Positions 1 through 5,738 of a stretch of 9,286 nt of DNA are shown here, one piece after another. Position 1 is the first letter of the stretch; every line of letters starts with the position of its first letter. Made by a program: the position numbers and the translations under genes. Under the pieces are notes generated by a model. The model made no database searches and was not told the origin of the DNA. It worked only from the letters and a program-made list of their open reading frames with translations. Where the stretch lies: contig CANGSN010000094.1 of the NCBI GenBank assembly GCA_947455805.1, forward strand, positions 1 through 9,286. The letters run 5' to 3'. Source of the stretch: Planctomycetota bacterium (GTDB taxonomy: Bacteria; Planctomycetota; UBA1135; UBA2386).

Positions 1-1383
1 CGGGCCCTTCGCCAGCGCCGCGTAGTCGGCTTCGGCCGCTTCGTACTGCTGCACCGCGAAGCGATTCTCCGCCGCCGCGAGGCGCGCTTCGCCGGCTAGG
101 CGATGCGGTGGCTCGAGCGCCAGCACCTGCAGCGCCAGCTGCAGCGAGGCTTCGTGCTGGCCGAGTGCGTGCAGCGCGAAGCAGGCGCCGTAGAGCGCGT
201 CGCCGCGCAGCGTCGCCGGCGCCGAAGCCGGCACCTGCTGGTAGGCAGCGACCGCATCCTGCCAGCGCTGCAGGTTGGCGAGCGCTTCGCCGAGCGCGTA
301 GCAGAGCCGCGGCTTGTCGTCGTCCTTCGCCTGCAGCAGCGCCTGCTGCAGCGAGGCCACCGCCTTGTCGCCGGCCCCGGTCGCCAGCGCGCACAAGCCG
401 AGCAGTTCCTGCGCCTGCTGCTGCAGCGCGGCGTCGACGCCGGCCAGCAGCAGTGGCTGCAGCGCCGTCTCCGCCGTCGCCGCCTGGCCGTCCTGGTAGA
501 GCGCGCGGCCAAGTTCGAGCCGCGCCTCGGCGGCGCGCGGCGACTGTGCGTGCTGCGCGAGCACCGCGGTGAACGCGGCGATCGCGGCCTTCTTGTCGTC
601 GCGGCCGACCGCGACCCAGCCAAGGCCAACCGCCGCGTCGTCGGCGAACTCACCGCCGAGCTTCACGCTGCGCGCGAACGCCTTCTGCGCGGCGTCGTAC
701 TCGCGCAGGCGCAGCATCGCGTCGCCGCTCAGGTAGTGGCACTCGCCCTTCGCCGCGTCGTCGGGAGCCGCACCCGCCGCCGCCGTGAACGTCGCCGCCG
801 CCGCCGGCAGCTGCTGCTGCCGCAGCTGCGTGAAGCCGAGCTGGTAGAGCGCCGCGAAGCGGTAGCTGGCGCGTTCGCCGGTCGCCGCCTCCGCCGCCGC
901 TGCGAACGCCGGCTGCGCGCGGTCGTCGTCGCCGGCATCGCGGTGCGCTTCGCCCGCCCCGAACCACGCCGCCGCCAGCAGGTAGTGGTCCTTCGCCACC
1001 GAACCCGCCAGCGCTTCGAACTGCTGAGCGGCCCCGGCATGGTCGCCCTTCTGCGCCAGCAGGCCACCGAGCCGGTAGCGGCACTCGGCCAGCAGCGCGA
1101 ACTTCGGACCGCCCTTCGCCTCCGCCTGCTGCAGTGCTGCGATCGCGGCGTCGACGCGCTTGCCTTCGACGTGGCACAGGCCGAGGCGGTAGTGCGCTTC
1201 GGCGACCAGCGCATGCTGCGGCTGCTCGGTCAGGAACGCGGTGAACTTCTCCGCCGCCTCGTCGAACAGCCCACGCTGCTGCAAACCGACCGCAAGTTGG
1301 AATGCTTCGGGTGGACGTTCGCTCTGGGCAGCGAGGGTCGCGGTCCACAACGCGAGCACGACGGGGCGGACGAAGGCGGGCAT
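1..1383 (-). CDS. Exported tetratricopeptide-repeat protein, C-terminus cut off by window edge
   Basis: Reading the minus strand from the ATG at 1383 gives 461 uninterrupted codons to base 1, so the 3' end lies outside the window. The N-terminus (MPAFVRPVVLALWTATLAAQ) has a short basic start, a hydrophobic core and an A-A-Q cleavage-type site near residue 19, consistent with Sec export. The rest is nearly all helical, Ala/Gln/Leu-rich repeats of about 34-40 residues with TPR-like spacing, for example A-x-x-x-F around 43-50, Y-R-L-G at 65-68 and 103-106, Y-Q-L-G at 180-183, L-E-L-G at 289-292 and Y-A-L-G at 362-365. TPR proteins of this kind (compare YbgF/CpoB or BamD-like) scaffold envelope protein complexes; the partner here is unknown. 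An in-frame TAG at 1411-1413 leaves this ATG as the only ATG start. I see no Shine-Dalgarno. The gene is divergent from the glycosidase lipoprotein at 1673. The repeat class is confident; the role is not assigned. Confidence 0.88.
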   Translation of the reverse strand, partial: MPAFVRPVVLALWTATLAAQSERPPEAFQLAVGLQQRGLFDEAAEKFTAFLTEQPQHALVAEAHYRLGLCHVEGKRVDAAIAALQQAEAKGGPKFALLAECRYRLGGLLAQKGDHAGAAQQFEALAGSVAKDHYLLAAAWFGAGEAHRDAGDDDRAQPAFAAAAEAATGERASYRFAALYQLGFTQLRQQQLPAAAATFTAAAGAAPDDAAKGECHYLSGDAMLRLREYDAAQKAFARSVKLGGEFADDAAVGLGWVAVGRDDKKAAIAAFTAVLAQHAQSPRAAEARLELGRALYQDGQAATAETALQPLLLAGVDAALQQQAQELLGLCALATGAGDKAVASLQQALLQAKDDDKPRLCYALGEALANLQRWQDAVAAYQQVPASAPATLRGDALYGACFALHALGQHEASLQLALQVLALEPPHRLAGEARLAAAENRFAVQQYEAAEADYAALAKGP

Positions 1384-1672
1384 CTTGGCGAGTGCGGCAG
1401 GCGCGGCGAACTATTCGTCGCGGGCCGGGCAACGTAGCTGCTGCACGCTGCGATCGCACCGGGCTCACACCGACACCGCGCTCCACTCACGACGCACCGC
1501 CGACGACGCGCGATCGTTGCCGTTGGCGTCGCACAGGAAGTTGGCCCGGAACGCCAACACCTGGGCACCGTCGGCGAGCGTTCCTGCGCGCGCTTCCGTG
1601 CGCATGCGAAGTCGGCATGATACCGGCCGTTCGGCACCACCCGCCGCGCCGCTCGTCCGCGCCCCATCCGCC
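1384..1672. other. Divergent intergenic spacer with no clear promoter
   Basis: This 289-base gap separates two divergently transcribed envelope genes, so it should carry both promoters. I see no convincing -35/-10 pair on either strand, no Shine-Dalgarno before either start and no strong hairpin. The only coding-like content is the weak minus-strand small ORF at 1465-1605, listed separately. Confidence 0.5.
1465..1605 (-). CDS. Possible 46-residue small ORF or gene remnant (weak)
   Basis: The minus strand reads ATG at 1605 to TGA at 1465. It gives a 46-residue peptide whose C-terminal half looks protein-like (V-L-A-F-R-A-N-F-L-C-D-A-N-G-N-D near the middle, ending W-S-A-V-S-V). By hand count about 39 of 46 third codon positions are G or C, which fits the host's codon bias. 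The frame stays open upstream, but the codons just above the ATG look less coding-like, so this is either a very small gene or the surviving tail of one. There is no Shine-Dalgarno and I recognise no family. Chance openness in high-GC DNA remains a serious alternative. Confidence 0.22.
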   Translation of the reverse strand: MRTEARAGTLADGAQVLAFRANFLCDANGNDRASSAVRREWSAVSV

Positions 1673-3130
1673 ATGCACCGCTTCCCGCTGCTGCTCGTCC
1701 TCCTGCTGCTGGCCGCCTGTTCGCTGCGCAGCCTCGCGCAAGATCGCACCGGCAAGGCCACCGAGCCGCCGGCCATCGCCCGCGAGTTCCGCGGCGCCTG
1801 GGTCGCCACCGTCGACAACATCGACTTCCCGAGCCGGCCCGGGCTCACCGCCGCGGCGATGCGCGCCGAGCTCGACGCGATCGTCGCCCGCGCCGCCGAA
1901 CTCAACCTGAACGCGCTCGTCTTCCAGGTTCGTCCCGCCGGCGACGCGTTCTACCAGTCGTCGCTCGAGCCGTGGTCCGAATGGTTGACCGGCACCCAAG
2001 GCAAGGCGCCCGACGGCAACTTCGATCCGCTCGCCCACCTGATCACGCAATGCCACGCGCGCGGCATCCAGCTGCACGCCTGGTTCAACCCGTTCCGCGC
2101 CTGGCACCCGGCCGGCAAGAGCGAGCCTCACCCATCGCACGTCACGCAGAAGGCGCCGCAACTCGTGGTCGAGCACAACAAGTATCAGTGGATGGACCCG
2201 AGCCTGCCTGCGGCACAGAAGTGGTCGCTCGCCACCGTGCAGGACCTGCTGCGCAAGTACGACGTCGATGGCGTGCACATCGACGACTACTTCTATCCCT
2301 ATCCGGAGGGCAAGCAGTTCGCCGACGACGCCAGCTACGCGAAGTACACGAAGGGCGGCGGCAAGCTAGCGCGCACGGCGTGGCGCCGCATGCACGTCGA
2401 CACCTACGTGCAGAAGCTCTACGAGCTCGTCCACAGCGAGAAGCCGTGGGTGCAGGTCGGCATCAGCCCGTTCGGCATCTCGCGCCCCGGCGTGCCGAAG
2501 GGCACCAGTGCCGGCGTCGACCAGTACGAACAGCTCGCCGCCGACGTCGTCACCTGGATGCAGAAGGGCTGGCTCGACTACCTGGCGCCGCAGCTCTACT
2601 GGCCGATCGACCGCAAGGCGCAGAGCTTCCCGGTGCTGCTCGACTACTGGCGTTCGCAGAATCCGAAGCGTCGCATGATCTGGCCGGGCCTCGGCACCTA
2701 CCGGATGAACGGCAAGGAGAAGGACTACCGCCCGACCGAGATGCGCGACGTGATCACGTTGACGCGCAATGGCGACGCGTCGCCGGGCCACGTGCACTAC
2801 AGCTTCAAGTACCTGCGCGACGACTCACCGAACGTCGCCGGGGCGCTGCGCGAGCTGTATCGCGAGCCGGCGCTGGTGCCGGCGATGCCGTGGCTCGGCA
2901 ACAAGAAGCCGGCGCCGCCGACCGGCAAGGTCGAGGACGGCGAAGGCGGCAAGGTGGTGACGTGGCAGGCGGGCGAGGACGCGCAGTTCGTCGTCGTGCA
3001 GACGTTCGACGGCGCGAACTGGCGGACGTGGCGGATCGTCGAGGCGAGACTCGGCCGGTGTGCGCTGCCGGGTGGGGCGACGCGGGCGGTGGTCACCGCG
3101 GTTGGGAGAACGGGTCATCTGTCGCGCTGA
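1673..3130 (+). CDS. GHL10/DUF187-family glycosidase lipoprotein (DigH/YngK-like)
   Basis: This 485-residue protein starts with a lipoprotein signal: hydrophobic residues 6-13 followed by the lipobox L-A-A-C at 13-16, so it is probably lipid-anchored in the envelope. That signal fixes the start at 1673, although the frame is open further upstream. Residues about 37-400 carry the family landmarks in order: E-F-R-G-A-W-V-A-T at 38-46, N-A-L-V-F-Q-V-R-P at 80-88, H-A-W-F-N-P-F-R-A at 135-143, D-G-V-H-I-D-D-Y-F-Y-P at 199-209 with the likely catalytic acidic pair D204/D205, V-G-I-S-P-F-G at 262-268 and D-Y-L-A-P-Q-L-Y-W at 302-310. Residues about 410-485 form a small beta-rich, FnIII-like tail. 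E. coli DigH (YddW) of this family is a lipoprotein that cuts peptidoglycan glycan strands lacking stem peptides, so a cell-wall glycan substrate is a reasonable inference. The gene is divergent from the TPR gene and convergent with the low-GC operon. Confidence 0.93.
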   Translation: MHRFPLLLVLLLLAACSLRSLAQDRTGKATEPPAIAREFRGAWVATVDNIDFPSRPGLTAAAMRAELDAIVARAAELNLNALVFQVRPAGDAFYQSSLEPWSEWLTGTQGKAPDGNFDPLAHLITQCHARGIQLHAWFNPFRAWHPAGKSEPHPSHVTQKAPQLVVEHNKYQWMDPSLPAAQKWSLATVQDLLRKYDVDGVHIDDYFYPYPEGKQFADDASYAKYTKGGGKLARTAWRRMHVDTYVQKLYELVHSEKPWVQVGISPFGISRPGVPKGTSAGVDQYEQLAADVVTWMQKGWLDYLAPQLYWPIDRKAQSFPVLLDYWRSQNPKRRMIWPGLGTYRMNGKEKDYRPTEMRDVITLTRNGDASPGHVHYSFKYLRDDSPNVAGALRELYREPALVPAMPWLGNKKPAPPTGKVEDGEGGKVVTWQAGEDAQFVVVQTFDGANWRTWRIVEARLGRCALPGGATRAVVTAVGRTGHLSR

Positions 3131-3218
3131 TGCCTCAGTGAATAGGGCGGCCCGAGCAACCCAGGGCAGATACAAGATGAGAGTGAATGCTGATGCCGCT
3201 GACCCTCGACTTTCCGGC

Positions 3219-4025
3219 CTATCTTGAAATCACTACCCGGAAGAATGATGGCCCTACTTCAATTCCGCATTTCTCACAGCGCTTACGCGGCACAACCCTG
3301 TCATCACAGACCGAACACTGGAAAACATTATACAAATCAGAGTGCACAAGCTTATATGCGTTCTTGGAGTGACAGTTGCCGCATCCGCCGTACACTTTCT
3401 CATGCCCACATTTCGGACACACGTAACTGAGGCTCCCCGCAGGCGAAGATCTCTTGGTGTTCATAAAGTAAAACAGACCCACCCCTGCGAGCCCCAAAAC
3501 TGCTAGCACACCCAGGAGGCCGCCTACTGAGCCTCCACTCGGAGATTCCGACGACTCGGAAGCCTCAGCTGCATCAGCTTTGCCAATCTCAGCTACTGGA
3601 GGAGCAGCCGCAGATCGCAAGGCACCTTCAGAGAAAGCCCTGCGCGACTCCTGCTGCCCCAAATCAAGACTGTTGGCCGTGGAGGCAGGCGAAGCGAAAG
3701 AGCTGGGCACAACTGCACCAGGAGCTGGTGCGCGCATACCAGGCGTCTCATTGCGGCCCAAGACCTCAACACGCGAAGTCACGTCTAGAGGCCGCGACCG
3801 CAAAGTCAATGACAACAACAGGAGGGCTAGAGTCAGCACCCCCAATCCCACCAGGAAGGGCACACGATCTGCACTCGGCACGGTTTCGCGCAAAACACGC
3901 ACAACGGACGGGACAGAAGACCCGTATAGAAGCTCGAGCTGCCGATCAGTGACAGAGACAGCAACGGCAACAGCAATCAAACCCATTGCCATCACCACCA
4001 ACAAAAGTCGAAACAATCGCAACAT
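3219..4025 (-). CDS. Membrane protein with two C-terminal zinc ribbons, function unknown
   Basis: This 268-residue protein has three hydrophobic segments at about residues 4-24, 56-76 and 166-187. A low-complexity Ser/Ala/Pro/Glu-rich linker spans about 92-165. The C-terminal 70 residues are Cys-rich: C203-P-K-C206 with C215-G-N-C218 forms one zinc ribbon, and C237-S-V-C240 with C250-E-K-C253 forms a second. Such tandem ribbons usually bind zinc structurally and mediate protein or nucleic-acid contacts. With three membrane spans the ribbons could face either side, so topology is undetermined. The ATG at 4025 lies 6 bases after the stop of the upstream gene, and a GGAAGAG Shine-Dalgarno-like stretch lies within that gene's end, so the two are almost certainly co-translated from one mRNA. 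Its base composition matches the low-GC cassette. I recognise no named family. The coding call is strong because of the paired cysteines, the membrane segments and the operon spacing. Confidence 0.85.
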   Translation of the reverse strand: MLRLFRLLLVVMAMGLIAVAVAVSVTDRQLELLYGSSVPSVVRVLRETVPSADRVPFLVGLGVLTLALLLLSLTLRSRPLDVTSRVEVLGRNETPGMRAPAPGAVVPSSFASPASTANSLDLGQQESRRAFSEGALRSAAAPPVAEIGKADAAEASESSESPSGGSVGGLLGVLAVLGLAGVGLFYFMNTKRSSPAGSLSYVCPKCGHEKVYGGCGNCHSKNAYKLVHSDLYNVFQCSVCDDRVVPRKRCEKCGIEVGPSFFRVVISR

Positions 4026-4031
4026 GGTGGA

Positions 4032-4382
4032 TCACTCTTCCACGAGTTCACGAATACGATGGACTATCGAGCGGTAGTCAGGCCCTCCGCTACCTAGGAG
4101 CTCAACCAGCTTCTTGTCATTCTGATCGCCTGGATTGAGAACTTGGTCGATCAAGTCCCCCACTGAGGTCCCCCTCTTGAAGAGACGAACTTGTTCGTGC
4201 TGGTTTGACGGAAGCTCAATAGGTATGTGCCCCAGACCAATGCCAGCCAAGCTCTTGCTAATGTTGGTCCTGATGTGAACACCAAGCTTTCCCGCACCCT
4301 CAGCATCGCGCAGCTTATCCATGGTGGTCGTATACACCCCACCCGCGGCCTCCACCCGCCTCTTGATCTCATCCCAGCTCAT
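4032..4382 (-). CDS. Conserved-looking 116-residue soluble protein, function unknown
   Basis: This is the first gene of the low-GC operon. It encodes 116 residues with no signal peptide or membrane segment. The start is well supported by a perfect GGAGG (minus strand, 4393-4389) six bases before the ATG. The protein opens with an amphipathic helix (W-D-E-I-K-R-R-V-E at 3-11). A Gly-rich central stretch follows (L-A-G-I-G-L-G-H-I-P at 45-54, then E-L-P at 56-58). Next come Q-V-R-L-F-K-R-G-T at 64-72 and V-G-D-L-I-D-Q-V-L at 74-82, and a charged helical C-terminus ends in R-E-L-V-E-E. G-A-G-K at 29-32 resembles a nucleotide loop fragment but is not a full Walker A. The motif-dense centre looks like a real conserved domain, but I cannot name it. 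It probably works with the zinc-ribbon membrane protein encoded 6 bases downstream; that is inferred from operon structure only. Confidence 0.82.
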   Translation of the reverse strand: MSWDEIKRRVEAAGGVYTTTMDKLRDAEGAGKLGVHIRTNISKSLAGIGLGHIPIELPSNQHEQVRLFKRGTSVGDLIDQVLNPGDQNDKKLVELLGSGGPDYRSIVHRIRELVEE

Positions 4383-4604
4383 AGAATGCCTCCGGAAAGG
4401 AATTAGCCGACTCAGAAGAAGATCCGTGTCGCACTACTTCCTGTATTCACAACAGTAACTGGAAAAGCCGAAGCGCGCAAGGCGCATCTCTCGAGCCAGT
4501 TGGCAAGAGATCGGGCTGACCTGCGATGAGGGCAAACGCACCTTGGCTTCAGACTGACCAGGAGAGGCTGGCCATATACTCGGGTGCCTGCAGACGAAGC
4601 CTCC
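4383..4604. other. Spacer between ribD and the low-GC operon
   Basis: These 222 bases follow the ribD stop and precede the low-GC operon on the minus strand. They should contain the ribD transcript end and the operon promoter unless transcription simply reads through. I see no stable hairpin with a T-run and no -35/-10 pair better than chance. Apart from the Shine-Dalgarno at 4389-4393 nothing can be supported. Confidence 0.45.
4389..4393 (-). promoter_or_regulatory. Strong Shine-Dalgarno GGAGG of the low-GC operon
   Basis: The minus strand reads GGAGG, then six bases, then the ATG at 4382. This is the only near-consensus ribosome binding site before a confident gene start in the window, and it decides the start of the 116-residue protein. 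Confidence 0.75.
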
Positions 4605-5738
4605 TCACGCCCCGGCGACGAACCCGGCGATCGCCAGATCCTGCCCGTACACCTCGTGGTGCACCTCCACCAGCCGCCACGCCTCCGCCATCCACGGCCG
4701 GCCCTCACCAGCGACCGGCGTCGGCGCGAACCGCCCGCCGATGATCTTCGGCGCCACGAACGCGAGCACCTGATCGACCGCGTTCCACGCGAACATCTGC
4801 GCGACCAGCCCGCCGCCACCTTCGACCAGCACGCGCCGTAGCCCGCGGCGACGCAGTTCCTGGAACGCGTGGCCGAGATGCAGGCGCCGCGGCCCTTCGG
4901 CACTGGGCACGTGGATCACGGTGACGCCATGGTCGGCGAGCATGCCGGCGCGCAGCGGGTCGACGTCTTCGCTGACCAGCAGCCACGTCGGCGCCTTCTT
5001 CGCCGTGCGCACCAGGTTGCTGTCGTCGTCGATCTCGGCCAGCGGGTCGACGACGACGCGCACCGGTTGCTTGCCCTCGACGTGGCGAACGGTCAGCTCC
5101 GGGTCGTCGATCTGCGCCGTGCGGAACCCCACCATCACCCCGTCGCAGTGCGCGCGCAGCTCGTGCGTCTTCTTGCGCGCCTCGGGGCCGCTGATCCAGC
5201 GCGCTTCGCCGGTCGGCGCCGCGGTCTTGCCGTCGAGGGTCATCGCCCACTTGCACAGCATCCACGGCCGTTCGAGCTGGAGTGCTCGGCGGAACGGCTC
5301 GTAGAGCACCTCGCAGGAACGCGCCGAGATGCCGTCGATCACTTCGATGCCCGCTTGCTCCAGTACGGCGATGCCCTGACGGCGATGGCGCGGGTCCGGA
5401 TCGACGCTGCCGATCAGCACGCGGCGGATGCCGGCCTTGACCAGCGCCTGCGCGCACGGATCCGTCTTCTTGCCGTCCTGGCCCTTCGGCGTGCAACACG
5501 GCTCGAGTGTCACCACCGCCGTGTCGGGGCGAGCGCCCTTGGCGCGCGCTTCGTCGAGCGCCATCGCCTCGGCGTGGCGGCCGCCGTAGAACTCGTGGAA
5601 GCCGCGCGCGACGACGACCCCATCCTGCAGCAGCAGGCAGCCCACGCGCGGGTTCGGTTCGACCTCGAAGCGCCCGCGGTGCGCGAGCTCGATCGCGTCC
5701 TGCATCCACGCGTCCAGCAGCAGCGGGTCGTCGTTCAC
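4605..5738 (-). CDS. ribD: Bifunctional riboflavin biosynthesis protein RibD (deaminase/reductase)
   Basis: This 377-residue cytoplasmic enzyme catalyses two successive riboflavin steps: deamination of the GTP-derived diaminopyrimidine, then NADPH-dependent reduction of its ribosyl side chain. The N-terminal deaminase domain (about 10-150) has P-N-P-R-V-G at 28-33, the zinc/catalytic H-A-E at 55-57, and E-P-C at 79-81 with the second zinc cysteine at C95. The reductase domain (about 157-375) has R-P-W-M-L-C-K-W-A-M-T-L-D-G-K at 157-171, R-W-I-S-G at 180-184, V-M-V-G-F-R-T at 201-207, D-D-P-E-L-T-V-R at 211-218 and L-V-E-G-G-G at 304-309. Length is normal for the family. The chosen start is the GTG at 5738, which overlaps the miaB stop in GTGA with G-rich sequence just upstream; an ATG at 5705 is the alternative and would lose 11 residues. 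The zinc loop between C81 and C95 is about five residues longer than usual. Confidence 0.95.
   Translation of the reverse strand: MNDDPLLLDAWMQDAIELAHRGRFEVEPNPRVGCLLLQDGVVVARGFHEFYGGRHAEAMALDEARAKGARPDTAVVTLEPCCTPKGQDGKKTDPCAQALVKAGIRRVLIGSVDPDPRHRRQGIAVLEQAGIEVIDGISARSCEVLYEPFRRALQLERPWMLCKWAMTLDGKTAAPTGEARWISGPEARKKTHELRAHCDGVMVGFRTAQIDDPELTVRHVEGKQPVRVVVDPLAEIDDDSNLVRTAKKAPTWLLVSEDVDPLRAGMLADHGVTVIHVPSAEGPRRLHLGHAFQELRRRGLRRVLVEGGGGLVAQMFAWNAVDQVLAFVAPKIIGGRFAPTPVAGEGRPWMAEAWRLVEVHHEVYGQDLAIAGFVAGA

Larger units (their letters stand above)
3131..4604. other. Low-GC accessory cassette, probably horizontally acquired
   Basis: Five hand-counted 60-base rows (starting at 3301, 3481, 3601, 3901 and 4201) total 167 G+C of 300 (56%), against 44 of 60 (73%) in each of two rows from flanking genes (2461 and 6601). 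The segment holds the two-gene minus-strand operon plus an 88-base left spacer (3131-3218) and a 222-base right spacer (4383-4604). Both neighbouring genes have intact C-termini, so the insertion did not break either. I found no transposase, integrase, tRNA, or convincing direct or inverted repeats at the edges, so the mechanism of arrival is not visible. The exact boundaries are approximate. Confidence 0.6.

Noticed and set aside
103..1437. A 444-codon plus-strand open frame opposite the TPR gene
   Set aside because: Its translation is Arg/Leu/Gln-rich with no domain pattern. The minus-strand frame gives a signal peptide and regular helical repeats, so this is an antisense shadow of high-GC coding DNA.
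1241..1672. N-terminal extension of the glycosidase by 144 codons
   Set aside because: The lipoprotein signal and lipobox begin exactly at the ATG at 1673; the extension is not family-like and would bury the signal.
3142..3166. GCCC/GGGC inverted repeat as a terminator between convergent genes
   Set aside because: The stem is only four base pairs with a ten-base loop and no T-run; not better than chance at this GC content.
4281..4300. G-A-G-K in the 116-residue protein as a Walker A motif
   Set aside because: It lacks the G-x-x-x-x-G-K-S/T pattern and any following strand/Walker B; a nucleotide-binding claim is not supported.
3131..4604. Direct or inverted repeats or an attachment site bounding the low-GC cassette
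   Set aside because: Only matches of five or six bases were seen between the two edges, and there is no integrase, transposase or tRNA gene nearby.
4412..4903. 163-codon minus-strand frame spanning the ribD 3' end and the spacer
   Set aside because: Trp/Arg/Ser/Cys-rich product overlapping the well-supported ribD in another frame; no recognisable protein features.
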